A stretch of DNA of 9,348 nucleotides from a bacterium. Lineage in GTDB: Bacteria; Actinomycetota; Thermoleophilia; Solirubrobacterales; 70-9. Under the pieces are notes generated by a model. That model had not been told where the DNA came from, ran no database searches, and saw nothing but the letters and a program-made list of their open reading frames with translations. Where the stretch lies: contig PKER01000158.1 of the NCBI GenBank assembly GCA_002919115.1, forward strand, positions 1 through 9,348, written 5' to 3'. A program made the position numbers and the translations under genes. Positions 1-4,992 of the stretch are shown here, piece after piece (position 1 is the stretch's first letter; each line of letters opens with the position of its first letter).

Positions 1-14
1 CGCACGCTGATGCC

Positions 15-524
15 GTGGCGCGCCAGCGCGCCCTGGCGGCCACTGGGCGCGACGCGGTCGTCGTCGCGCGCGAGGGCCTGCAGGCGACGCCCCGGCACGA
101 GCTCGTGCTCTTCAACATGCTGAGCGGCTTCCTGGGCGCGTTCGCGCTCGCCCGCGTCTCGACGCACGGCATGCGGGCGGGCTGGTGGCCGCTCGGCGAC
201 GTGCATCTGGGCGGCAAGCACATCCACCACTTCGTGCCCGGGATCCTGATCGCCTTCGGCGCGGGCGGGGCGGCGCTGATGACGAGCAACGAGGCGCTCG
301 AGCGCACGCTCGCGATCCCGTTCGGCGCGGGTCTGGGCCTCGTGCTCGACGAGGCCGCGCTCCTGCTCGACCTGCGCGACGTCTACTGGACGCGCGAGGG
401 GATCCTGAGCGTGCAGCTCTCCCTGGGGGTCGCCGCGATCATGGGCGGCACGATCCTCGCGCTGCGCATCCTGCGCCGCGGCGAGCGCCAGGCCGAGGCC
501 CACGCGGAGATCCCGGCGGTCTGA
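15..524 (+). CDS. Small integral membrane protein with HIHH motif; 5' end uncertain
   Basis: I do not recognise a named function. The 169-residue reading starts with GTG at 15, but the frame is open to the window edge, so the true start may lie further left. The protein has about four hydrophobic segments (roughly residues 30-48, 72-90, 98-118 and 131-152) and a basic, charged C-terminal tail. Between segments 1 and 2 lies a histidine cluster (H64, and H69-I-H-H72 followed by FVPGI). Segment 3 contains D112-E113 and runs into an acidic/aromatic stretch, DLRDVYW (119-125). From memory, actinobacterial hypothetical membrane proteins share this combination of an H-x-H-H element and a later LDE...L.LRDVYW element. 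Histidines plus acidic residues near the membrane would suit metal binding, but that is inference. It converges with the reductase gene 22 bp downstream. Confidence 0.75.
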   Translation: MARQRALAATGRDAVVVAREGLQATPRHELVLFNMLSGFLGAFALARVSTHGMRAGWWPLGDVHLGGKHIHHFVPGILIAFGAGGAALMTSNEALERTLAIPFGAGLGLVLDEAALLLDLRDVYWTREGILSVQLSLGVAAIMGGTILALRILRRGERQAEAHAEIPAV

Positions 525-540
525 GCGCGGGGCCCCGCGC
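525..540. terminator. Palindrome between convergent genes, possible bidirectional terminator
   Basis: A perfect 16-bp palindrome (GCGCGGGGCCCCGCGC) starts directly after the stop codon of the membrane protein and ends 6 bp before the stop of the opposing reductase. As RNA it could fold into a 6-bp all-GC stem with a GGCC loop on either strand. There is no T-tract on either side, so it is not a canonical intrinsic terminator. GC-only hairpins without U-tracts are often proposed as terminators in actinobacteria. A chance palindrome is possible in DNA this GC-rich. Confidence 0.4.
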
Positions 541-546
541 GCAGCG

Positions 547-1287
547 TCAGCGCGCCACCCGGTAGCGGCCGAAGAGGTCGCCGGTCTGCGGGTCGTGCAG
601 GAGCCAGACGAGCTCGGCGTCGATCGGGCTCTCGTCGATGCCAGCGACCAGGCCCGGGCCCTCGCCGCCCGCGATCTTGGGCGCGCGGGTGATGAAGAGC
701 TCGTCGACGAGGCCCGCCGCGAGCAGCTCGCCGTGCAGGTGCGGGCCGCCCTCGCAGAGCAGCGAGGTGACGCCGCGCTCCCGGCGCAGGTGCTCGAGCG
801 CCGCGCGCAGGTCGACGCGGTCGCCCTCGTGGCGCACGACGCGTACGCTGCTCTTGGTCGGCGGCCGCTCGGCGTCGTCGGTGGTGAAGATCAGCACGCG
901 CCCGCCCTCGGTGAAGAGCGGCGCGTCCCAGGGGAGGTCCATGCTGCCCACGATCACCGCGAGCGGGTCGTGGGGGAGGCCCAGGCGCTCGCGCCGCTCG
1001 CGCTTCGCCTGGCTGCGGATGATGCGGCCGTAGCGCTCGGCGCGCAGCGTCTCGGCGCCGATCATCACCGCGTGCACGCGGGTCCGCAGGCCCACGAGCA
1101 GCGAGGTGTCGGCGTCGCCCGCGATCGGCCCGGAGCGCCCGCCGATCGTCGCGCGCCCGTCGAGCGTGAGCGCGAAGTTCGTGAGCACGTAGGGGCGGTC
1201 CGAGGGCGCGCCCTCCCATGGGCGCAGCCCCGCGAGGAGCTCGTCGAGGTCGATGTCGGCGGCGGGCTCGGGAAGCAGGCGGCGCAT
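547..1287 (-). CDS. RibD C-terminal domain (pyrimidine reductase-like) protein
   Basis: This 246-residue protein has the dihydrofolate-reductase-like fold of the RibD C-terminal domain, whose members reduce 5-amino-6-ribosylaminouracil phosphate in riboflavin synthesis with NADPH, or related substrates. Visible motifs are NFALTLDGRAT (37-47, the substrate-side LDG motif), LRTRVHAVMIGAETLR (67-82) followed by AERYG (the nucleotide-binding G-x-x-T-x-R-x-E-x-Y-G pattern) and LLCEGGPHLHGELL (176-189), which matches the glycine-rich EGG segment. There is no N-terminal deaminase domain, and no other riboflavin gene is nearby. Stand-alone homologues of this kind in actinobacteria are usually annotated as pyrimidine reductase or dihydrofolate reductase family, with the true substrate often unknown. 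The ATG at 1287 has no Shine-Dalgarno but has a TACCTT box 8 nt upstream. Confidence 0.88.
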   Translation of the reverse strand: MRRLLPEPAADIDLDELLAGLRPWEGAPSDRPYVLTNFALTLDGRATIGGRSGPIAGDADTSLLVGLRTRVHAVMIGAETLRAERYGRIIRSQAKRERRERLGLPHDPLAVIVGSMDLPWDAPLFTEGGRVLIFTTDDAERPPTKSSVRVVRHEGDRVDLRAALEHLRRERGVTSLLCEGGPHLHGELLAAGLVDELFITRAPKIAGGEGPGLVAGIDESPIDAELVWLLHDPQTGDLFGRYRVAR

Positions 1288-1295
1288 GACGGGGG

Positions 1296-1301
1296 AAGGT
1301 A
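1296..1301 (-). promoter_or_regulatory. Candidate -10 box (TACCTT) for the RibD-like gene
   Basis: On the minus strand TACCTT lies 8 nt before the ATG at 1287. It fits the actinobacterial TAnnnT -10 consensus, and transcription would begin within a few bases of the start codon, giving a leaderless or near-leaderless mRNA. That agrees with the lack of a ribosome binding site. No convincing -35 box is visible. The gene may also be read through from the RpiB-like gene 42 bp upstream. Confidence 0.45.
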
Positions 1302-1329
1302 GCGGGCGCGGCGCGCGAGGGCGCGGGCG

Positions 1330-1776
1330 CTAGCCGCCGGCCTCGATCTCGCCCAGGTGCTCGATGTTCGCCTGGTCGTCGGCCTCGGTGCTGGGACCCG
1401 CCTCGAACCAGGCGTCGAGGATCTCGTGCAGCTCTGCCTCGGAGGTGGTGCGCAGGCTGAGCGCGAGCACGTTGGCGTCGTTCCAGCGGCGCGCCCCCTC
1501 GGCCGTCGCGGCGTCCCCGCAGAGGGCCGCGCGGATGCCCGGGACCTTGTTGGCGGCGATCGAGGCGCCGGTGCCGGTCCAGCAGCAGACGACGCCCTGG
1601 TCGGCGCGGCCCTCGGCGACGTCGCGCGCCGCCGCCTCGCTCGCCCAGGCCCAGTCGTCGCGCTCGTCGGGGCTGAGCGCGCCGTGCGTGATCACGTCGT
1701 GGCCGCGCTCGCGCAGCTCGCGCACCACCGCCTCCGCGACGCCCACGAGCTCATCCGCTGAAACCGAGATGCGCAC
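1330..1776 (-). CDS. RpiB/LacA/LacB-like sugar-phosphate isomerase, divergent active site
   Basis: This 148-residue protein has the size and fold signature of RpiB-type isomerases, which interconvert ribose 5-phosphate and ribulose 5-phosphate (or galactose 6-phosphate forms in LacAB). The core block GTGASIAANKVPGIRAALC (68-86) and the NDANVLAL block (99-106) match the family closely, and the catalytic-loop Cys is kept (C65). Family features that are missing: the Asp-His near the N-terminus reads D8-E9, the ring-opening His just before NDANVLAL is W98, and the arginine-rich C-terminal G-G-R-H region is replaced by an acidic tail (131-145). I recall a CWTGTG subgroup annotated as RpiB-like in actinobacteria, so this is probably a conserved variant and not a damaged gene. 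Its substrate is unclear. The start is GTG at 1776, with a TAAGCT box 6 nt upstream and no Shine-Dalgarno. Confidence 0.85.
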   Translation of the reverse strand: MRISVSADELVGVAEAVVRELRERGHDVITHGALSPDERDDWAWASEAAARDVAEGRADQGVVCCWTGTGASIAANKVPGIRAALCGDAATAEGARRWNDANVLALSLRTTSEAELHEILDAWFEAGPSTEADDQANIEHLGEIEAGG

Positions 1777-1782
1777 GCCACA

Positions 1783-1788
1783 AGCTTA
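1783..1788 (-). promoter_or_regulatory. Candidate -10 box (TAAGCT) for the RpiB-like gene
   Basis: On the minus strand TAAGCT lies 6 nt upstream of the GTG start at 1776. Normal -10 to start-site spacing would place transcription at the GTG itself, a leaderless arrangement. No -35 consensus is seen at 1806-1811. The edge of the palindromic element (1814) falls directly upstream of that position, so a protein bound there could act on this promoter. Confidence 0.5.
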
Positions 1789-1819
1789 TGCACGCCCCGG
1801 CCCCCCAGCCGAGCCCGAG

Positions 1820-1861
1820 TGAGGCGGATATGTACGACATAGCCGAACAAATCCGCCTCAC
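1820..1861 (+). repeat. 42-bp hairpin repeat, copy 1
   Basis: This unit matches copy 2 at 39 of 42 positions. Its ends form an 11-bp perfect inverted repeat when base 1819 is included (GTGAGGCGGAT with ATCCGCCTCAC). Inside is a short nested inverted repeat, TATGT-ACG-ACATA (1829-1841), followed by GCCGAACAAA, which would be a single-sided bulge if both stems form. Confidence 0.85.
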
Positions 1862-1880
1862 ATCGAGGTGCGCCCCGAAC

Positions 1881-1922
1881 TGAGGCGGATATGTGCGATA
1901 TAGGCGAACAAATCCGCCTCAC
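1881..1922 (+). repeat. 42-bp hairpin repeat, copy 2
   Basis: This direct copy begins 61 bp after the start of copy 1 and has three substitutions relative to it. Its ends are a 10-bp perfect inverted repeat. The inner mini-stem reads TATGT-GCG-ATATA. One change falls in the loop, one turns a G-C pair into a G-U pair in RNA, and one lies in the bulge, so pairing is preserved. Confidence 0.85.
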
Positions 1923-1947
1923 TCGGGGGGTGGAGCGGTTTCGGGGT

Positions 1948-2925
1948 CTACAGGTCCCAGCCGAACGAGCGGCCCGCGATCCGCTCGAGGCGCTCGACGT
2001 CGGGGCGGAAGGCGGCGGCGAGCCGCTCGCGCAGGTCCGGGGGGAGCTCGGGCTTCGGCGCCTCGCCCTTGTCCGGGTCGTGCACGACCTTCTCGACGAG
2101 CCAGCGCAGGCGCTCGGGCAGCCGGTCGAAGTTGCGGTCGAGCGCGCGGAGCCCGGGCAGGCGGACGGCGCGGTCCATGAGCCGGAAGCCGCCGGACTGC
2201 TTGCCGCTGCCGGTCTCCCACTCGCGCTGGAAGTGCTCGGAGCTGAAGGTGGTGTCCACCCCGACGAAGTCGAACACCTTGCGCATCGTCGCCTCGCGCT
2301 CGCGCGCGAGCTCCTCGCGGCCGACGATCAGGATGCGGTCGCGGTCGAAGGCCTCCAGGTAGGGCTCGAGCTGGTACGCGTAGCGGCCGCGCTGCACGTA
2401 CGCGGAGCGCTCGTCGGCCACCGCCTCCTCCAGCGGCCGGTCCTCGTACCCCCCGTTCACGTTGTGGAGGTAGTGCGAGAGCAGGCGGTCGATCGGGTGG
2501 CGGACCATGTAGACGAGCTTCGCGTCGTCCGGGAGGGTGGCCGCCATGCGCTCGGCGACGCCCTCGAAGAACGGGCGGTTCGTGTAGTGGGGCGAGGTCT
2601 CGCCGCGCACGGGCGCCGACGCGTCGAAGTGGCAGCGGTACCAGTCGGTCCCCAGCCCCCAGTTGAGCTCCTCGACGAAGAAGTTGAGCTCCTTCGGCCG
2701 CGACATCACGACCTCGGGGTGGAGGTTCAGGTAGTGGTGCATGCTGGTCGTGCCGCACTTGAGCCCACCGATCACGACCAGGTTCGGCAGGGCACCGCCG
2801 GCCCCCCGGAAGCCGCCGCGGGCCGCCTTGCGCCGGTCGGCCGCGAAGCGCTCGTGGGCGCGCGCGACCATGCGCCGGTCAGCGACGTCGACGAACTCGC
2901 TCTCGCTCGCGGCGCGCTGCTCCAC
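1948..2925 (-). CDS. PAPS-dependent sulfotransferase
   Basis: This 325-residue cytosolic-type sulfotransferase transfers sulfate from 3'-phosphoadenosine 5'-phosphosulfate to a hydroxyl or amine acceptor. The 5'-phosphosulfate-binding loop is GGLKCGTTSMHHYL (53-66), with K56 in the expected catalytic position. The 3'-phosphate-binding segment is VRHPIDRLLSHY (141-152), with the family's R...S pattern (R142, S150). RSAYVQRGRYAYQLEPYL (173-190) resembles the G-x-Y-x-x-L-x-x-Y/W block of heparan-sulfate-type and bacterial Sulfotransfer family members. There is no signal peptide or membrane anchor. The acceptor cannot be told from sequence; glycans, lipids and small metabolites are all known for the family. 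The start is GTG at 2925, 58 bp after the HAD stop, with a TAGCGT box 8 nt upstream. ATG at codon 19 is an alternative start. Confidence 0.92.
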   Translation of the reverse strand: MEQRAASESEFVDVADRRMVARAHERFAADRRKAARGGFRGAGGALPNLVVIGGLKCGTTSMHHYLNLHPEVVMSRPKELNFFVEELNWGLGTDWYRCHFDASAPVRGETSPHYTNRPFFEGVAERMAATLPDDAKLVYMVRHPIDRLLSHYLHNVNGGYEDRPLEEAVADERSAYVQRGRYAYQLEPYLEAFDRDRILIVGREELAREREATMRKVFDFVGVDTTFSSEHFQREWETGSGKQSGGFRLMDRAVRLPGLRALDRNFDRLPERLRWLVEKVVHDPDKGEAPKPELPPDLRERLAAAFRPDVERLERIAGRSFGWDL

Positions 2926-2933
2926 GGCCGGAA

Positions 2934-2939
2934 ACGCTA
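2934..2939 (-). promoter_or_regulatory. Candidate -10 box (TAGCGT) for the sulfotransferase gene
   Basis: On the minus strand TAGCGT sits 8 nt before the GTG at 2925 and matches TAnnnT. Like the boxes before the RibD-like and RpiB-like genes, it predicts a leaderless or near-leaderless transcript. It supports the GTG at 2925 over the internal ATG. No clear -35 is seen. Confidence 0.45.
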
Positions 2940-2955
2940 GCTGGTCGGCAGGGCA

Positions 2956-2970
2956 GCGGCCGGGAGCCGC
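2956..2970. terminator. Small GC hairpin after the HAD gene
   Basis: GCGGC (2956-2960) and GCCGC (2966-2970) form a 5-bp stem with a 5-nt loop, 14 bp past the HAD stop codon and before the sulfotransferase promoter box. It has no U-tract and is short enough to be chance, so it is a weak terminator candidate. Confidence 0.2.
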
Positions 2971-2983
2971 CGCGCCCGCCCGG

Positions 2984-3667
2984 CTACTTGGCGCCGAGCT
3001 TGGCGGCCGCCTCGCGGAAGTTCTTGACCTCGGCGGTGGGCTTCGCGCGCCCGGAGAGCTTCTCGCCCCGGCGGTTGACCCAGATCACCGGGACCTTCAT
3101 CTTCAGCAGCGGCACCACGTCGGTGTCGTAGCCCGACGTGATGTGGACCCAGCCCTTCTTGCCGCCGATCCGGCGCGCGCACTCCTTGAAGTGCGCGGGG
3201 TCGGGCTTGTAGCTGCGCACCTGCTGCGCCGTGACGACGATGTCGAGGTCCGTGCGCAGGTGCCGGCGCGAGTAGCCGAGCAGCTTGTCGTCGATGTTCG
3301 AGACGATCCCGACCTTGTAGCGGGCCTTGAGCCGGTCCATGGCCGCGTTGGCCTCGCGGAACGGCGGCCAGTAGGCGACCGAGTCGGGGAGGAACTGGGC
3401 GCGCGAGGGCTCAAGCTCCCAGCCGAGCTCGCCGGCGACCTTCACCGCGGTGCGGCGCAGCACCTCGGCGTACAGCTCGTAGGAGCCCGACATGATCTCG
3501 GCCTGCACCTCGAGGAAGCGGTCGATGAACTGCTGCTCGTCGAAGGTGAAGCCGTCCTTCGCGGCCTCCTTCTTGAACGCCTCGAGGATCCCCTTCTCCC
3601 AGTCGATCAGGGTCCCGTAGCAGTCGGTCGTTACCCAGGTGATGTCCTTGAGCTTGGGAAGCGGCAT
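2984..3667 (-). CDS. HAD-superfamily hydrolase, haloacid dehalogenase type
   Basis: This 227-residue soluble enzyme has all four HAD core motifs. Motif I is TTDCYGTLIDW (13-23) with nucleophile D15; motif II is VSN (122-124); motif III is SYKPDP (152-157) with K154; motif IV is the SGYDTDV segment (178-184) with D181 and D183. The helical cap lies between motifs I and II (about 25-105). The residue two after the nucleophile is Tyr (Y17), not the Asp typical of phosphatases, as in type II haloacid dehalogenases and relatives, which hydrolyse C-halogen bonds or have unknown substrates. Length is normal for that family (about 220-240). Dehalogenation cannot be asserted from sequence. The ATG at 3667 has no Shine-Dalgarno. 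The gene is divergent from sucC across 172 bp. Confidence 0.87.
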   Translation of the reverse strand: MPLPKLKDITWVTTDCYGTLIDWEKGILEAFKKEAAKDGFTFDEQQFIDRFLEVQAEIMSGSYELYAEVLRRTAVKVAGELGWELEPSRAQFLPDSVAYWPPFREANAAMDRLKARYKVGIVSNIDDKLLGYSRRHLRTDLDIVVTAQQVRSYKPDPAHFKECARRIGGKKGWVHITSGYDTDVVPLLKMKVPVIWVNRRGEKLSGRAKPTAEVKNFREAAAKLGAK

Positions 3668-3684
3668 GCGTAGTTAGAGAAGAC

Positions 3685-3700
3685 TTGAACCCTGGTTGAA
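3685..3700. promoter_or_regulatory. TTGAA direct repeat, 11 bp apart
   Basis: TTGAA occurs at 3685-3689 and 3696-3700, one helical turn apart, with an AACC/GGTT inverted repeat between them. On the minus strand it reads as two TTCA units with 11-bp periodicity, reminiscent of direct-repeat sites for OmpR/PhoP-type response regulators. It lies in the HAD-sucC divergent region. This is pattern-level evidence only. Confidence 0.25.
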
Positions 3701-3715
3701 AAGCAGCGGCGCAGC

Positions 3716-3721
3716 ATTATG
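3716..3721 (-). promoter_or_regulatory. Possible -10 box (CATAAT) for the HAD gene
   Basis: On the minus strand CATAAT matches the sigma-70 -10 consensus at five of six positions and lies 48 nt upstream of the HAD ATG. It would give a 5' leader of about 40 nt. No -35 match is seen at spacings of 16-18 bp. A TAACTA sequence only 3 nt before the ATG is too close to be a -10 box for this start. Confidence 0.3.
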
Positions 3722-3743
3722 ACAAGTGGCTGAGAAAGCCTGA

Positions 3744-3758
3744 GCGGTGCTGCACCGC
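3744..3758. promoter_or_regulatory. 15-bp palindrome at the sucC promoter, candidate operator
   Basis: GCGGTGC-T-GCACCGC is a perfect 7-bp inverted repeat around one central base. It covers the expected -35 position (about 3750-3755) of the TAGGCT promoter, which otherwise lacks a -35 consensus. The size and symmetry suit a dimeric transcription factor. I cannot name the regulator. Confidence 0.45.
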
Positions 3759-3772
3759 CGCGCGCACCTCGA

Positions 3773-3778
3773 TAGGCT
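3773..3778 (+). promoter_or_regulatory. Candidate -10 box (TAGGCT) for sucCD
   Basis: TAGGCT fits the actinobacterial TAnnnT consensus. Transcription would start near 3785, leaving a leader of about 55 nt before sucC. Its -35 region lies inside the 15-bp palindrome. Confidence 0.45.
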
Positions 3779-3839
3779 GCCGACCCGCGCGCATTCCGCA
3801 CGGCGGGACGGCCGGGGCGCGCTCGACACGGACAACCTC

Positions 3840-4982
3840 ATGGATCTTCTCGAGTACCAGGGCAAGAAGCTGTTCGCCGAGCACGGCGTCCCCGTGCCGA
3901 GCGGCAAGCACGCCGACAACGTCGAGGACGCGGTCGCGGCGGCGAACGAGATCGGCTACCCCTGCGTCGTCAAGGCGCAGGTCGCAATCGGCAAGCGCGG
4001 CAAGGCCGGCGGCATCAAGATCGCCAAGGACGAGGCGGAGGCCCGCGCCCACGCCGAGGCCATCCTCGGCATGGACATCCGCGGCTTCACCGTCTACGAC
4101 CTGTGGATCGAGGGCGCCTCGGACATCGCGGCCGAGTACTACGCCTCGATCGTCCTCGACCGCGGCGAGAAGAAGCTCCTCGCGATGCTCTCCCGGATGG
4201 GCGGCATGGACGTCGAGGAGATCGCCGAGCGCGACCCCACCGCGATGGTCAAGCGCCACCTCGAGCCCGGCAAGCCGCTCGACCTCGAGCTGGGCCGCGA
4301 GATCGCCCACGAGGCGGGCATCGACGAGGACGTGGTCGACCAGGTCGCCGAGGTGCTCGGCAAGCTCGCCGAGGTGGCCGTCGCCGAGGACGCGACGCTG
4401 ATCGAGGTCAACCCCCTGATCGTCACCGCCGACCGCCGGGTCGTCGCCCTCGACGCAAAGGTGACGATCGACAACAACGCGCTCTTCCGCCACCCGGAGC
4501 TCGCCGAGCTCAAGGACCGCTCGTCCGAGGACCCGCAGGAGGCGATGGCCAAGGAGAAGGGCCTCACCTACGTGAAGCTCGGCGGCAACATCGGCATCCT
4601 CGGCAACGGCGCGGGGCTCTGCATGTCGACGCTGGACGTCGTCGCCCAGGCGGGCGGCAAGCCGGCGAACTTCCTCGACGCGGGCGGCGGCTCGAAGGCG
4701 GACGCGATCGTCGACGCGCTCGAGGTGATCACCTCCGACCCGAACGTCGACGCGATCCTCTTCAACATCTTCGGCGGCATCACCCGCTGCGACGAGATCG
4801 CCAAGGGCATCATCGAGGCGTCGCAGCGCACCGAGATCAAGGTGCCCCTCGTCGTGCGCCTCGACGGCACGAACCAGGAGGAGGGCCTGCGGCTCCTCGC
4901 CGAGGCCGACCTGCCGAACCTGCACCAGGAGAAGACCATGCTCGGCGCGGCGAAGCGCGTCGTGGAGCTGGCGAACGGCTGA
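3840..4982 (+). CDS. sucC: Succinyl-CoA synthetase (ADP-forming) beta subunit
   Basis: This is the beta subunit of succinate-CoA ligase, which with SucD interconverts succinyl-CoA and succinate with formation of ATP or GTP in the TCA cycle. The 380 residues compare with about 388 for E. coli SucC. An N-terminal ATP-grasp domain begins MDLLEYQGKKLFAEHGVPVP and contains KAQVAIGKRGKAGG (45-58). The Mg-binding residues are N191 (EVNPL) and D205 (ALDAK). The C-terminal ligase domain shows GNGAGLCMSTLD (255-266), FLDAGGG (278-284) and NIFGGITRCD (309-318). Nucleotide preference cannot be read with certainty. ATG at 3840 is chosen because it matches the family N-terminus exactly; an in-frame GTG at 3747 would add a 31-residue Arg-rich extension that looks like untranslated leader. 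No clear Shine-Dalgarno precedes it. Confidence 0.97.
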   Translation: MDLLEYQGKKLFAEHGVPVPSGKHADNVEDAVAAANEIGYPCVVKAQVAIGKRGKAGGIKIAKDEAEARAHAEAILGMDIRGFTVYDLWIEGASDIAAEYYASIVLDRGEKKLLAMLSRMGGMDVEEIAERDPTAMVKRHLEPGKPLDLELGREIAHEAGIDEDVVDQVAEVLGKLAEVAVAEDATLIEVNPLIVTADRRVVALDAKVTIDNNALFRHPELAELKDRSSEDPQEAMAKEKGLTYVKLGGNIGILGNGAGLCMSTLDVVAQAGGKPANFLDAGGGSKADAIVDALEVITSDPNVDAILFNIFGGITRCDEIAKGIIEASQRTEIKVPLVVRLDGTNQEEGLRLLAEADLPNLHQEKTMLGAAKRVVELANG

Positions 4983-4986
4983 GGAG
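4981..4986 (+). promoter_or_regulatory. Ribosome binding site of sucD, overlapping the sucC stop
   Basis: GAGGAG shares its first two bases with the sucC stop codon (TGA, 4980-4982) and ends 6 nt before the sucD ATG. It is one of only two clear Shine-Dalgarno sequences in the window, and it supports translation of sucD from the shared mRNA. Confidence 0.8.
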
Positions 4987-4992
4987 CGAGCG

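Larger units (their letters stand above)
1814..1927. repeat. 114-bp palindromic element with 16-bp terminal inverted repeats
   Basis: CCCGAGTGAGGCGGAT at 1814-1829 is the exact reverse complement of 1912-1927. Inside are two further copies of the 10-bp core at 1851-1860 and 1881-1890, so the core occurs four times in alternating orientation. This allows two side-by-side hairpins (1819-1829 with 1851-1861, and 1881-1890 with 1912-1921) or one outer stem plus an inner stem (1851-1860 with 1881-1890). The 42-bp repeat units are about 52% GC, well below the flanks. No transposase gene and no clear target-site duplication are visible. Candidates are a MITE or REP/BIME-like mobile repeat, a regulatory site for the RpiB-like gene, or a 3' structure of the sulfotransferase mRNA. 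No U-tract supports a terminator. Confidence 0.85.

Noticed and set aside
595..1302. A plus-strand frame opposite the RibD-like gene
   Set aside because: It has antisense composition and no motif, while the minus strand shows RibD-C signatures throughout.
1814..1927. CRISPR-like array
   Set aside because: There are only two direct copies with a 19-bp gap, and the copies are hairpins with alternating cores. There are no cas genes and no regular spacers.
1814..1927. Intrinsic terminator for the sulfotransferase gene
   Set aside because: Hairpins are present but no T-tract follows on the minus strand. The doubled, highly similar architecture is unlike a simple terminator. A termination role is not excluded but is not supported.
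1891..2940. A 349-codon plus-strand frame opposite the sulfotransferase
   Set aside because: It is Val/Glu/Leu/Arg-rich antisense shadow; the minus strand has the intact PAPS-binding motifs.
3747..3839. In-frame GTG extension of sucC by 31 residues
   Set aside because: The extension is Arg-rich, overlaps the candidate promoter and palindrome, and is not part of the SucC family, whose N-terminus matches the ATG at 3840.
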